Source: Variovorax sp.
Lineage (GTDB): Bacteria; Pseudomonadota; Gammaproteobacteria; Burkholderiales; Burkholderiaceae_C
NCBI GenBank assembly: GCA_025352265.1
Contig: JANXTS010000105.1
Coordinates: 1-64,000 of the forward strand
Direction: 5' to 3'
DNA: 64,000 bases
Positions 44,144-53,886 of the stretch are shown piece by piece (position 1 is the first letter of the stretch; each line of letters opens with the position of its first letter). The translations under genes and the position numbers were made by a program. The notes beneath the pieces are model-generated. The model saw only the letters and a program-made list of their open reading frames with translations. It searched no databases and was not told the DNA's origin.

Positions 44144-45412
44144 ATGCAACGTCGTTTCACACTCAAGGCACTTACCGCCAGCGTCGCGCTCGCGGCCCTG
44201 GGCGCCGCCCCCGCTTTTGCCGCCGACACCATCAAGGTCGGCATCCTGCACTCCCTGTCGGGAACGATGGCGATCTCCGAAACGGCGCTCAAGGACATGG
44301 CGCTGATGACGATCGACGAGATCAACAAAAAGGGCGGCGTGATGGGCAAGCAGCTCGAGCCCGTGATCGTCGATCCGGCTTCCAACTGGCCGCTGTTCGC
44401 TGAGAAGACCAAGCAGCTGCTGGGTCAAGACAAGGTCGCTGTGATCTTCGGTTGCTGGACCTCGGTGTCGCGCAAGTCGGTGCTGCCGGTGATCGAGGAG
44501 CAGAACGGCCTCCTGTTCTACCCTGTGCAATACGAAGGCGAAGAGCTCTCCAAGAACGTGTTCTACACGGGCGCAGCGCCCAACCAGCAAGCCATTCCGG
44601 CTGTCGAATATTTGATGAGCAAGGCCGGCGGCGGCGCCAAGCGCTTCGTGCTGCTGGGCACCGACTACGTCTACCCGCGCACCACCAACAAGATCCTGCG
44701 CGCCTTCCTGAAGAGCAAAGGTGTGAAGGACTCGGATATCGACGAGAAGTACACGCCCTTCGGCCACAGCGACTATCAAACCATCGTCGCCGACGTCAAG
44801 AAGTTCTCGCAAGGGGGCAAGACGGCCGTGATCTCGACGATCAATGGTGACTCCAACGTGCCGTTCTACAAAGAACTCGGCAACGCCGGCCTGAAGGCCA
44901 AGGACGTGCCGGTCGTGGCCTTCTCGGTCGGCGAAGAAGAGCTGCGCGGCGTGGACACCAAGCCGCTCGTCGGTCACCTTGCTGCATGGAACTATTTCAT
45001 GTCGGTCAAGAATCCGACCAACACCGTGTGGATCAAGACGTGGAGCGACTACGCCAAGGCGAAGAAGCTGCCGGGCCAGATGGACAAGCCTTTGACCAAC
45101 GACCCGATGGAGGCCACCTACGTCGGCATCAATATGTGGAAGCAGGCCGTCGAGAAGGCCAAGTCGACCGATACCGACAAGGTCATCGCCGCCATGGCCG
45201 GCCAGACTTTCAAGGCACCGGACGGCTTCACCGTAGAGATGGACCCGAAGAACCATCACCTGCACAAGCCGGTGTTCATCGGCGAAATCAAGGCCGACGG
45301 CCAGTTCGGCGTGGTCTGGAAAACGCCGGCACCGGTCAAGGCCCAGCCGTGGAGCCCGTTCATCGAAGGCAACGACAAGAAGCTTGACCAACCAGCAGGG
45401 AAATCCTCTTAA
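44144..45412 (+). CDS. urtA: Urea ABC transporter substrate-binding protein UrtA
   Basis: The periplasmic urea-binding protein, 422 residues. It has a signal peptide (TLKALTASVALAALGAAPAFAA) and the family pattern DTIKVGILHSLSGTMAISE, VIFGCWTSVSRKSVLPV, LLFYPVQYEGEE and LGTDYVYPRTTNKILRAFL. The ATG at 44144 has a GGAGAAGG ribosome-binding site; the in-frame ATG at 44138 is nearly as good. It heads urtABCDE. A hairpin terminator follows it, so it is probably transcribed in excess of the membrane components. Such operons are normally induced by nitrogen limitation, but I see no clear promoter site to confirm that here. Confidence 0.95.
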   Translation: MQRRFTLKALTASVALAALGAAPAFAADTIKVGILHSLSGTMAISETALKDMALMTIDEINKKGGVMGKQLEPVIVDPASNWPLFAEKTKQLLGQDKVAVIFGCWTSVSRKSVLPVIEEQNGLLFYPVQYEGEELSKNVFYTGAAPNQQAIPAVEYLMSKAGGGAKRFVLLGTDYVYPRTTNKILRAFLKSKGVKDSDIDEKYTPFGHSDYQTIVADVKKFSQGGKTAVISTINGDSNVPFYKELGNAGLKAKDVPVVAFSVGEEELRGVDTKPLVGHLAAWNYFMSVKNPTNTVWIKTWSDYAKAKKLPGQMDKPLTNDPMEATYVGINMWKQAVEKAKSTDTDKVIAAMAGQTFKAPDGFTVEMDPKNHHLHKPVFIGEIKADGQFGVVWKTPAPVKAQPWSPFIEGNDKKLDQPAGKSS

Positions 45413-45444
45413 CTTTCGCGCGCCTCGTTCAAGTGACCTGTTCT

Positions 45445-45485
45445 GGGCTCGATCTTTTCTTTGAGGATCGGGCCCTGTTTTATTT
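45445..45485 (+). terminator. Intrinsic terminator/attenuator between urtA and urtB
   Basis: Stem GGGCTCGATC/GATCGGGCCC (10 pairs, one G-T) with an 11-base loop, followed by TGTTTTATTT. The urtB start codon lies 10 bp further, so partial termination here would set the ratio of binding protein to permease. Confidence 0.75.
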
Positions 45486-45494
45486 GAGGATGAT

Positions 45495-47102
45495 GTGAAA
45501 ACACTCCCGCGCCGAATCTGCCAGACCGCGTTCGCCGGACTGCTTTTGGTGGCCGCACATGCACATGCATTGACCGCTGACGAAGCCAAGGCCATTGCGA
45601 CCGGTGAAGCCGAAGACCGCGTTGCCGCGCTCAACAAGGCCGTCGCCACCGCCGATGACAAGACGACCGCCTTCATCCAGGCGCTGACCGACGACGCCGT
45701 CAAAGTCACCGAAAACAAGGTCTTCGTGATGAAGGACCGGAACGGAGAAGTACGGGGCTACGACCCGGTCACCGATGCCGAGCTCAAGGTACCCGATACG
45801 GCCGAAGACGTGGTCAACAACAACCTGATGCGCGGCGCGCTCGATGCTGCGAAATCGATGCTGACGCTGATGAGCAGCAAGGACGAGGCAGTGCGCCTCG
45901 AAGCCGCCAACGCGCTGCTCAAAGACCCTGATGAGTCGCGCATTCCGATGGTCGAGAAGGTGCTGGCCGGCGAAACCAATACCGCCATCAAGGCCAAGCT
46001 GGAACTGGTGCGGGCCGCTTCGCTGCTCAACAGCGCCGACGCCGCCAAGCGCATCACCGCTGCGGCCGCCTTGTCCGAAAGCAAGAACCCCGACACCAAG
46101 CTGCTGCTGAACGAGCGCCTGACCGACGAGACCGATCCAGCCGTCAAGGCTGCGCTGCATAAGGCCATCACCAGCATCGACGGCGCGCTGGTGTGGGGGG
46201 ACCGAATCAACGCCGTCTTCAGCGGCATCAGCCTGGGCTCGGTGCTGTTGCTCGCGGCGCTCGGCCTGGCCATTACTTACGGCTTGATGGGCGTCATCAA
46301 CATGGCGCACGGCGAGCTGATGATGATCGGCGCCTACGCCACCTACATGATGCAGGGGCTGTTTCAGCGCTATCTGCCGGAGTCGTGGTTCGGTGGTTAT
46401 CTGGTCGCCGCGATTCCCGTTTCGTTCCTGGCTTCGGCGCTCGTGGGCGCCATCCTGGAGCGCGGCGTCATCCGCTTTTTGTACGGTCGCCCGCTTGAAA
46501 CATTGCTAGCCACCTGGGGCATCAGCCTGATGCTGCAGCAACTGGTGCGCACCTTGTTCGGTGCGCAGAACGTCGGCGTCGAAAACCCCTCATGGATGAG
46601 TGGCGGCTTCACCATGCTCGGCAACGTCGCGCTGCCCTGGAACCGGATCTGCATCATCATTTTTGCGGTGCTCGTGTTGCTGGCAATGGGCTGGCTCATC
46701 GGCAAGACACGCCTCGGTCTGTTCGTGCGCGGCGTCACGCAGAATCGGGCGATCGCCTCATGCATGGGCGTCAACACGGCCCGCATCGACACCTACGCGT
46801 TCGCGCTCGGTTCGGGCATCGCCGGGCTCGCGGGTTGTGCGCTGAGCCAGATCGGCAACGTCGGCCCCGACCTCGGGCAAAGCTACATCGTCGATTCCTT
46901 CATGGTGGTCGTGATGGGTGGCGTCGGGCAACTGGCCGGCACGGTGTACGCGGCGCTCGGCCTCGGCATCCTGAACAAGTTCATCGAAGGTTGGGCCGGC
47001 GCGGTGCTCGCAAAGATCTGCGTGCTGGTCTTTCTCATCGTCTTTATCCAGAAGCGACCACAAGGCATCTTTGCGATCAAGGGTCGGAGCGCAGAAGCAT
47101 GA
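45495..47102 (+). CDS. urtB: Urea ABC transporter permease UrtB
   Basis: A 535-residue permease. It begins with a signal-like segment (AFAGLLLVAAHAHA) and an extracytoplasmic region of about 220 residues with helical repeats, as is typical of UrtB, then the LivH-like membrane domain (LLLAALGLAITYGLMGVINMAHGELMMIGAYATYMM). It ends with SFMVVVMGGVGQLAGTVYAALGLGILNKFIEG. The start is a GTG with TGAGGA ahead of it. Its TGA overlaps the urtC ATG as ATGA. Confidence 0.94.
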   Translation: MKTLPRRICQTAFAGLLLVAAHAHALTADEAKAIATGEAEDRVAALNKAVATADDKTTAFIQALTDDAVKVTENKVFVMKDRNGEVRGYDPVTDAELKVPDTAEDVVNNNLMRGALDAAKSMLTLMSSKDEAVRLEAANALLKDPDESRIPMVEKVLAGETNTAIKAKLELVRAASLLNSADAAKRITAAAALSESKNPDTKLLLNERLTDETDPAVKAALHKAITSIDGALVWGDRINAVFSGISLGSVLLLAALGLAITYGLMGVINMAHGELMMIGAYATYMMQGLFQRYLPESWFGGYLVAAIPVSFLASALVGAILERGVIRFLYGRPLETLLATWGISLMLQQLVRTLFGAQNVGVENPSWMSGGFTMLGNVALPWNRICIIIFAVLVLLAMGWLIGKTRLGLFVRGVTQNRAIASCMGVNTARIDTYAFALGSGIAGLAGCALSQIGNVGPDLGQSYIVDSFMVVVMGGVGQLAGTVYAALGLGILNKFIEGWAGAVLAKICVLVFLIVFIQKRPQGIFAIKGRSAEA

Positions 47103-48292
47103 CCAATATTCGAAACTTCAAACTCCCGGCCAAAGGCCCGTTCATGAGCGGTAAGGGCTGGAGCGTTTTCTTCGTCGCGCTCATCGTCATCTGCGCGCTG
47201 GCGCCGGTGCTCAACATCGTCGTGCCAGACGGCAGCCCGCTGCACATGAGCGACTACGCGGTGGCACTGGTCGGCAAGATCATGTGCTACGCGATCTGCG
47301 CGCTGGCGATGGATTTGATCTGGGGCTACACCGGCATCCTGTCGCTCGGCCACGGCCTGTTCTTTGCGCTCGGCGGCTACATGATGGGCATGTACCTGAT
47401 GCGCCAGATCGGCCGCGACGGCAACTACAAGAGCGACCTTCCGGACTTCATGGTGTTCCTCGACTGGAAGGAACTGCCGTGGCACTGGACTTTCAGCGGC
47501 AGCTTTATCGCGACGCTGATTCTCGTCGTGCTGGTGCCCGGTCTGATCGCGCTGGTGTTCGGCTTCTTCGCCTTCCGTTCGCGCATCAAGGGCGTGTACT
47601 TTTCGATCATTACGCAGGCGCTGACCTTCGCGGCACTGCTGCTCTTTTTCCGCAACGAGACGGGCTTCGGCGGCAACAACGGCTTCACCGACTTCAAGCG
47701 GATTCTGGGCATTCCGATCGCGACACAAGAGATGCGCATGACGATCTTCGGGCTCACCGGTGTCACGCTGCTGGTGTTCTTCCTGTTCTCCAAGTGGCTC
47801 ATCGGCAGCAAGTTCGGCCGTGTGCTGCAGGCCATTCGCGATGCCGAAACCCGCGTCATGTTCTCGGGCTACAACCCGCTGCCGTACAAGCTCACCATCT
47901 GGGTTATCTCGGCCATCATGTGCGGCGTGGCCGGTGCCCTGTACGTGCCGCAGGTCGGAATCATCAACCCGGGTGAAATGAGCACGGCCAACTCTATCGA
48001 GATCGCCATCTGGGTCGCGGTCGGCGGCCGCGCCACGCTGATTGGGCCGATCCTCGGCGCCTTCATCGTCAATGGCGCGAAAAGCTGGTTGACCGTGGCG
48101 TACCCGGAATACTGGCTGTACTTCCTCGGCGCGATCTTCATCGCCGTGACACTGTTCTTGCCGGACGGCATCGTCGGGTTGGTAAAGAAATTATTGAACC
48201 GGGACCACTCACCAACGCCCGCCCGGTTCGAGGCAGTCGAGCCCAGCGCGATGGCGCCGCTCGCAGCGGAAGCCGGAGGAGCACGCGCATGA
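47099..48292 (+). CDS. urtC: Urea ABC transporter permease UrtC
   Basis: The second membrane subunit, 397 residues, LivM-like. Characteristic segments are LAMDLIWGYTGILSLGHGLFFALGGYMMGMYLM, RIKGVYFSIITQALTFAALLLFFRNETGFGGNNG and STANSIEIAIWVAVGGRATLIGPILGAFIVN. It has about nine to ten helices. The ATG overlaps the urtB stop, and the TGA overlaps the urtD ATG; the track's much longer ORF is a shadow of urtB. Confidence 0.94.
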   Translation: MTNIRNFKLPAKGPFMSGKGWSVFFVALIVICALAPVLNIVVPDGSPLHMSDYAVALVGKIMCYAICALAMDLIWGYTGILSLGHGLFFALGGYMMGMYLMRQIGRDGNYKSDLPDFMVFLDWKELPWHWTFSGSFIATLILVVLVPGLIALVFGFFAFRSRIKGVYFSIITQALTFAALLLFFRNETGFGGNNGFTDFKRILGIPIATQEMRMTIFGLTGVTLLVFFLFSKWLIGSKFGRVLQAIRDAETRVMFSGYNPLPYKLTIWVISAIMCGVAGALYVPQVGIINPGEMSTANSIEIAIWVAVGGRATLIGPILGAFIVNGAKSWLTVAYPEYWLYFLGAIFIAVTLFLPDGIVGLVKKLLNRDHSPTPARFEAVEPSAMAPLAAEAGGARA

Positions 48293-49164
48293 CGCCAGAC
48301 TTGATGGAAGAAGGTGCGCAACGCGTCGCCAAATTGCGTGGCCCCGACCTCGGCTCGACGACCGAGTCAGGTGGCCGCGAGGCGGGCTACGGCCGCATCG
48401 GTACGCCGGGAGAAGTCGACGTCACGCACGGTCGCATCCTGTATCTCGAAGACGTGAGCGTGAGCTTCGATGGCTTCAAGGCGATCAACAAGCTGAGCCT
48501 GGACATTGCACCCGGCGAGCTGCGCTGCATCATCGGCCCCAATGGTGCGGGCAAGACCACGATGATGGACATCATCACCGGCAAGACGCGGCCCGATTCG
48601 GGCACCGTCTTTTTCGGCAGCACCATCGATTTGCTGCGGCACAAGGAAGTCGACATTGCACAGATGGGCATCGGCCGAAAGTTTCAGAAGCCGACAGTGT
48701 TCGAACAACTCACCGTTTTCGAAAACCTCGAACTAGCGCTGAAGACAGACAAGGGCGTGAAGCGCTCGATGTTCTTCAAGCTCGATTCAGCGCAGGGCGA
48801 TCGGCTCGCGGAAATCCTCGAAACCATTCAGCTGTCGGGCAGCGTGTTGCGCATGGCGGGCAACCTGAGTCATGGGCAAAAGCAGTGGCTCGAGATCGGC
48901 ATGTTGCTGATGCAGGACCCGAAGTTGCTGTTGCTCGACGAGCCTGTCGCTGGGATGACGGACGAAGAAACGGCACGAACGGCAGAGCTCTTTCTGACGC
49001 TGAAGGGCAAACACTCGTTGATGGTGGTGGAGCACGACATGAGCTTCATCCGAACGATCTCGGAGATCGTCACCGTGCTGTGCGACGGGTCTGTGTTGGC
49101 ACAGGGCACGCTCGACGAAGTGCAGGCGGATGAGCGGGTAATCGAGGTTTATCTTGGCCGCTGA
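48289..49164 (+). CDS. urtD: Urea ABC transporter ATP-binding protein UrtD
   Basis: An ATPase of 291 residues, LivG-like. Walker A is GPNGAGKTT, the Q-loop region IGRKFQKPTVFEQLTV, the signature NLSHGQKQWLEIG (a variant used by UrtD) and Walker B LLLLDEPVAGM. The first 45 residues are a low-similarity extension that precedes the conserved RILYLEDVSVSFDGF. Coupled to urtC by ATGA overlap; the last codons precede urtE by 13 bp. Confidence 0.95.
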   Translation: MTPDLMEEGAQRVAKLRGPDLGSTTESGGREAGYGRIGTPGEVDVTHGRILYLEDVSVSFDGFKAINKLSLDIAPGELRCIIGPNGAGKTTMMDIITGKTRPDSGTVFFGSTIDLLRHKEVDIAQMGIGRKFQKPTVFEQLTVFENLELALKTDKGVKRSMFFKLDSAQGDRLAEILETIQLSGSVLRMAGNLSHGQKQWLEIGMLLMQDPKLLLLDEPVAGMTDEETARTAELFLTLKGKHSLMVVEHDMSFIRTISEIVTVLCDGSVLAQGTLDEVQADERVIEVYLGR

Positions 49165-49177
49165 AGAAAGAACATCC

Positions 49178-49870
49178 ATGCTCACAGTCAAGAACGTTCA
49201 CCAGTACTACGGCGGCTCGCACATCCTGCGCGACGTGAGCTTCACGGCGACGCTCGGCAAGGTCACCGTGCTGCTCGGCCGCAACGGCGTCGGCAAGACG
49301 ACCTTGCTCAAGTCGTTGATGGGCCTGGTGCCGATCAAGAGCGGCAGCATCGAGTTCGACGGGCAGGCGATCCAGAAGAAGACACCTTACGAGCGCGCGC
49401 GTCTGGGCATGGGCTTCGTGCCGCAGGGCCGTGAGATTTTCGCGCGGCTCACTGTCGAAGAAAACTTGCGCATGGGGCTGGCCTACAGGAACGGCAGCAC
49501 GCCGATTCCCTCTGAACTGTACGAATTGTTCCCCGTCTTGAAGCAGATGTTGCATCGCCGTGGCGGTGATCTCTCCGGCGGTCAGCAGCAGCAACTCGCT
49601 ATCGCGCGGGCGCTTGCCCCCGGGCCGAAGCTGCTCATCCTCGACGAGCCGACCGAAGGCATTCAGCCATCGATCATCAAGGACATCGGCCGCGTCATTC
49701 GCATGCTGGCCGATCGTGGCGACATGGCGATCGTGCTGTGCGAGCAGTACTACGATTTTGCGCAGGAGCTTGCCGACGACTACCTTGTGATGGAGCGGGG
49801 TGAGTTCATCGCGCGGGGGGAGGGGAAGGACATGGAGGCGAACGGGGTGCGGAATCTGGTGGCGATCTGA
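49178..49870 (+). CDS. urtE: Urea ABC transporter ATP-binding protein UrtE
   Basis: The second ATPase, 230 residues, LivF-like. Walker A is GRNGVGKTT, the signature DLSGGQQQQLAIARAL, Walker B LLILDEPTEGIQPS, and the switch region IVLCEQYYDFA. I used the ATG at 49178 (MLTVKNVHQYYGG) instead of the upstream TTG in the track, because it matches the family N terminus and has a GAAGAAAG region upstream. It ends the urt run; urease genes are not in the window. Confidence 0.95.
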   Translation: MLTVKNVHQYYGGSHILRDVSFTATLGKVTVLLGRNGVGKTTLLKSLMGLVPIKSGSIEFDGQAIQKKTPYERARLGMGFVPQGREIFARLTVEENLRMGLAYRNGSTPIPSELYELFPVLKQMLHRRGGDLSGGQQQQLAIARALAPGPKLLILDEPTEGIQPSIIKDIGRVIRMLADRGDMAIVLCEQYYDFAQELADDYLVMERGEFIARGEGKDMEANGVRNLVAI

Positions 49871-49887
49871 TCCTTGCCCACAGGTGG

Positions 49888-51378
49888 CTACACAGCCATC
49901 GGAATCCGATGGAACCAGGGCTGCGCCTGTTCCAGTTGTGCGGCAAGCCGAAACAACAACCCTTCCTGCGAGGGTGCGGCCATGAAGTGAACGCCAAGTG
50001 GCATACCGTCCGGAGTCCAGTGGAGCGGTACCGACATGGCGGGCGTGCCGGTGAGGTTCGCGAGTTCGGTGAAAGGAATATGCCGCAGGGCGCCGTGAAC
50101 CTTTTCCTTCAGCTTTGCCGAGCGCAACAAGACCCTGGACATTCCCATGGCCTGCAGCCACCCGACGATCACCTGTTCGTGCCGTGGCGTGGCGTTCTCG
50201 CCAGTCAGTGGGGGAGGGAAGGCAACGGTCGGCGTCATGAAGACGTCGTAGCTGGAAAGGAACTGGTTGGTGATCCGCTGGTAGTCCTGCCAGCGGCCCA
50301 GGCTGGCGACATATTCGTCGGCCCGAATGGCCCGTCCAAATGCCGCCATCAGCAAGGTATCGGGCTCGAAACCCTCCTTGCCGCATCGTGTTGCTGTCCG
50401 TACCTGTGTCACGACGAACGCCGCGTTCGCGTACATCATCGTCATCATGTCGGCAAACATCTGCTCCCAGTCGATGGCCGGTGCAGCCAATTCCACTTCG
50501 TGCCCCAACGACATGAGCAGCCGCGCCGCGTCGTTGACCGCGAGAACGGCATCCGGAGAAATATCACCCACGGGTGAACTGTCGCTGAAGGCAATGCGCA
50601 GTTTTCCCGGATCGCGACCGACCTCCTCACGATAGGGCCGCTCCGGCGGGGCGATGTGAAACGAAGCAGGACGCTCGCTGCCGTGGGTAGCGTCGAGCAT
50701 CGCTGCGCTGTCGCGCACGCTGCGGGTCAGTACATGCTGGCTGGCCGCGCCGTGCATCGTTTCCCCACGTTCGGGCCCCCATGGCGTGCGTCCCCGACCG
50801 GGCTTGAAACCGAACAGGCCGCACACGGCAGCTGGAATCCGGATCGAGCCTCCGACGTCGTTTCCACCTGCCATCGGCACGATACCGGCAGCAACTGCAG
50901 CAGCAGACCCGCCGGAGGAACCGCCAGGCGAGCGCGCAAGATTCCAAGGATTTTTTGTCGGCCCGAAGAGCAGCGGCTCCGTGATCGGCAGCAGGCCGAA
51001 TTCCGGGGTGTTGGTCTGGCCAGTGATCACGACCCCGCTGCGCAGCCAGCGTTGCGTGATCTCCGAATGCCTGGCAGCAACCATCTTGCTGCGCATGACG
51101 CCCTTGCATCCATTGGCAGACATCACGCCAGCGTAGTCCTGCTCCAGATTTTTAGACACGAAAGGTACGCCGGCGAAAGGGCCTGCCAGCACGTCGTTGC
51201 AGCGGGCGCGTGCCAGCGCGTCCATGCGGACGACGACGGCGTTGATCGTCGGATTTACCGCCTCGGTGCGCGCGATCGCGATCTCCAGCAACTCCGACGC
51301 CGTCACCCCTCCCGAGGCCACCAGTCGCGCCAATCCAAGGCCGTCGTGCTGCCGGTATTCGCTGAAGTTCATGGTCAT
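49888..51378 (-). CDS. Amidase signature family hydrolase
   Basis: A 496-residue amidase of the Ser-cisSer-Lys type. The lysine is in FAGVPFVSKNLEQDYAG, the cis-serine in SPGGSSGGSAAAVAAG and the nucleophile serine in GGNDVGGSIRIPAAVCGLFGFKP. The end GMPLGVHFMAAPSQEGLLFRLAAQLE is typical. The substrate (amide, carbamate or nitrile-derived) is not predictable. The ATG at 51378 has an AGAGGG ribosome-binding site; the track's earlier start lies beyond it. It is convergent with urtE and divergent from the MFS gene at 51525. Confidence 0.88.
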   Translation of the reverse strand: MTMNFSEYRQHDGLGLARLVASGGVTASELLEIAIARTEAVNPTINAVVVRMDALARARCNDVLAGPFAGVPFVSKNLEQDYAGVMSANGCKGVMRSKMVAARHSEITQRWLRSGVVITGQTNTPEFGLLPITEPLLFGPTKNPWNLARSPGGSSGGSAAAVAAGIVPMAGGNDVGGSIRIPAAVCGLFGFKPGRGRTPWGPERGETMHGAASQHVLTRSVRDSAAMLDATHGSERPASFHIAPPERPYREEVGRDPGKLRIAFSDSSPVGDISPDAVLAVNDAARLLMSLGHEVELAAPAIDWEQMFADMMTMMYANAAFVVTQVRTATRCGKEGFEPDTLLMAAFGRAIRADEYVASLGRWQDYQRITNQFLSSYDVFMTPTVAFPPPLTGENATPRHEQVIVGWLQAMGMSRVLLRSAKLKEKVHGALRHIPFTELANLTGTPAMSVPLHWTPDGMPLGVHFMAAPSQEGLLFRLAAQLEQAQPWFHRIPMAV

Positions 51379-51524
51379 TTGTCCCTCTCCTTTGTCATTG
51401 TTTCGGGTACGGCAATCGGTCGCGCACACAGTCATTCGATTTAAGACGAAGTCGGTTGATTCAGGGTTTACCCTAAAATTCGCCCTTGCCCGCCATCGCC
51501 GGGCGCCTCTTCAAGGACCCGGTT

Positions 51525-52766
51525 TTGCATCCCTCCCTTTCCGATTCCGCGTTGACTGTCGCAGCGCCTGCCACTGCGTCTTCCATCCATTTCGGCCGCG
51601 CCATGTTCGCGCTCGGCGTCGGCGGCTTCGCTATCGGCACCGGCGAGTTCGTCATCATGGGTTTGTTGCCTGAAGTGGCGACCGATATCGGCGTCAGCAT
51701 TCCGCAAGCCGGGCATGTCATCAGCGCCTATGCGCTGGGTGTTGTCATCGGCGCGCCGGTGCTGGCCGTGATGGCAGCCGGCTGGCATCGGCGCGCGCTG
51801 CTCATCGCGTTGATGGCGGTGTTCGCGGCTGGAAATTTTGCAAGCGCGCTGGCACCGGACTACCTCTCGCTCAACCTTTTGCGCTTTGCGACGGGGCTGC
51901 CGCACGGCACCTACTTCGGTGTGGCTGCGTTGGTGGCAGCCGCGCTGGCGCCCCCCGACCGGCGCGCTCGCGCTGTCGGGCTCGTGATGTTGGGCTTGAC
52001 CGGCGCCACTCTGATCGGCGTGCCTATCGCAGCCTGGCTCGGGCAAGCGTTCGGGTGGCGCTCTGCGTTCGTCTTCGTCGGCGTTATCGCACTGATCGCG
52101 ATCGTGCTGCTACACCGAGACATCCCGGATATCGCACCCCGCGCGGGTGCCAGTCCATGGCGCGAACTCGGTGCGCTCAAGCGCAAACAGGTGTGGTTCA
52201 CGCTCGGCATCGGCGCCATCGGCTTCGGCGGCATGTTCTCGGTGTTCAGCTACATCAAGCCGACGCTGATCGAAGTGGCGGGGTTGCCGCTGGCCGGTGT
52301 GCCGTTCGTGCTGGCGTTGTTCGGCCTCGGCATGGTGGCTGGCAACCTGGTGGGCGCGCGGCTTGCCGACAAGTCGCTGATGCGCACCATCGGCGGTCTG
52401 CTGGTGTGGTCGGCGCTGGTGTTGACGCTGTTCTCTTTTGCGGCGCACCACGTCGTCACTGCGGCCATCAACGTCTTTTTGCTCGGCACCATCGTCGCCA
52501 TCGCGCCGGCCTTGCAGATCCGTCTGATGGACGTGGCCGGCGACGCGCAAACGCTGGCGGCTGCGCTCAACCATTCGGCTTTCAACACCGCCAACGCACT
52601 CGGCGCTTGGCTTGGCGGCGCGGCCATAAGCGCCGGCCTGGGCTGGACCTCGACCGGCTGGGTCGGTGCCTTGCTCGCATTCGCGGGCATGGGTGTGTTC
52701 GCGTGGTCGATCACCAGCGCACGGGCCGATGCGCGGATAGCGCTGGCCCGCCAGATGACACGCTGA
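51525..52766 (+). CDS. MFS transporter, AraJ/YdhP-type exporter
   Basis: A 12-helix major facilitator transporter of 413 residues. The first helix GVGGFAIGTGEFVIMGLLPEVATDIGVS and the loop RFATGLPHGTYFGVAALVAAALAP are typical of the AraJ/PbuE/YdhP branch, mostly efflux proteins. No ATG exists before residue 40 of the track's ORF; I favour the TTG at 51525 (MHPSLSDSAL) because AAGGA stands seven bases upstream. The TTG at 51486 lacks such a site. It is divergent from the amidase gene. Substrate unknown. Confidence 0.87.
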   Translation: MHPSLSDSALTVAAPATASSIHFGRAMFALGVGGFAIGTGEFVIMGLLPEVATDIGVSIPQAGHVISAYALGVVIGAPVLAVMAAGWHRRALLIALMAVFAAGNFASALAPDYLSLNLLRFATGLPHGTYFGVAALVAAALAPPDRRARAVGLVMLGLTGATLIGVPIAAWLGQAFGWRSAFVFVGVIALIAIVLLHRDIPDIAPRAGASPWRELGALKRKQVWFTLGIGAIGFGGMFSVFSYIKPTLIEVAGLPLAGVPFVLALFGLGMVAGNLVGARLADKSLMRTIGGLLVWSALVLTLFSFAAHHVVTAAINVFLLGTIVAIAPALQIRLMDVAGDAQTLAAALNHSAFNTANALGAWLGGAAISAGLGWTSTGWVGALLAFAGMGVFAWSITSARADARIALARQMTR

Positions 52767-52928
52767 TCCCGCTGCTTCTATGGTGGCCCGCGGTGACCGG
52801 CCGCGTTTGGTTCCGTAGCGAAATGCGGCACAAATTCGCGGAACCTCAGCTTCTGCAGCGACTGAAGTGAAAAGTCTTGGGTACCTTCGCTGGTTACTCA
52901 AACAAAAGACTCAGGAGGAATTTCAGCC

Positions 52929-53831
52929 ATGAATATCGACACCACAGGCATCCAGCGGAGCCACATCCGCAACTCGGTCATCGCGGTCATCGCATTGGTC
53001 ATGCTGGCCGCCTTCTGGCCACTCACGAGCGTGCCAACCGGTTACCGTGGCGTCATCACGGTCGGCGGCGCGATCAAGAGCCTGAAGGAAGAAGGGTACG
53101 TGCTGCTCTGGCCATGGGAAAAGAAGGTGGACTTCAACATTCGAGCCGAACAGGCCGACGTCGAAAAGGCCGAAGGCAGCACGCTGGATACGCAACCGGT
53201 CAATGTCAGCCTGACCGTGCGCTATTCGATCAGCCTGGACCGCGTCACAGAGGTGTACGAAAAGTACAGCCATGACGGTAACTTGGCGAGCTACGTGCAG
53301 ACTGCGACAGCCGAAGTGTTCAAGGCCGTCACCGCGCGCTACACGGCAACCGATCTGATCGCGAAGCGTTCAAGCGTCAGCAACGACATCAGCGCCCTGC
53401 TGCGCGACAAAATGAAAGTGTTCGGCGCCCAGATCATCAGCATCGACATGCGCAACTTCAGTTTCAGTCCGTCGTACATGGCGGCGATCAACGAGAAGGT
53501 CACGCAGGAACAATTGCGGCAAGCGGCGGACAACAAGCTCAAGACGGTGGAGTCCGAACAAAAGCAGAAGGTCGCGGTGGCCGAGGCCGAGGCTGACGCT
53601 GCGAGGAAAACAGCAGACGGTGAAGCCTACGCACAGCTCAAGATCGCGACGGCACAAGCGGACTCGCTGAAGATCCAGAACGCGGCACTGGCGCAAAACA
53701 AGGAGGTACTCGAACTCCGTCGAATCGAGGTCGAGCTGGAAAAGGCGCGGAAGTGGAACGGGGCGTTGCCCACGAGCAACTACGCCGGGGCGCCGATCCC
53801 GTTCTTGAATCTCGAAAAGTCTTCGAGGTAG
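52929..53831 (+). CDS. SPFH/band 7 (prohibitin-like) membrane protein
   Basis: A 300-residue protein with one N-terminal transmembrane helix (VIAVIALVMLAAFWPLTSV, about 17-35). The SPFH domain (about 40-200) contains PTGYRGVITVGGAI, SLTVRYSISLDRVTEVYEKY and the prohibitin-like RNFSFSPSYMAAINEKVTQEQ. A coiled-coil tail rich in Ala/Glu/Lys follows (EAEADAARKTADGEAYAQLK). Family members form ring assemblies in the membrane and regulate proteases such as FtsH. It has an AGGAGG ribosome-binding site. It stands alone between an MFS gene and the aldo/keto reductase. Confidence 0.88.
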   Translation: MNIDTTGIQRSHIRNSVIAVIALVMLAAFWPLTSVPTGYRGVITVGGAIKSLKEEGYVLLWPWEKKVDFNIRAEQADVEKAEGSTLDTQPVNVSLTVRYSISLDRVTEVYEKYSHDGNLASYVQTATAEVFKAVTARYTATDLIAKRSSVSNDISALLRDKMKVFGAQIISIDMRNFSFSPSYMAAINEKVTQEQLRQAADNKLKTVESEQKQKVAVAEAEADAARKTADGEAYAQLKIATAQADSLKIQNAALAQNKEVLELRRIEVELEKARKWNGALPTSNYAGAPIPFLNLEKSSR

Positions 53832-53886
53832 TTCACTCACCTCGCCGCCGTCAGCGCGTTTCACCCGCCCTGTCTATCATGACCAA

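Noticed and set aside
43961-45718. 585-codon minus-strand frame opposite urtA and urtB
   Set aside because: Antisense shadow of two well-recognised genes.
49070-50386. 438-codon minus-strand frame across urtE and the amidase end
   Set aside because: Overlaps urtE antisense and the amidase in another frame; no family resemblance.
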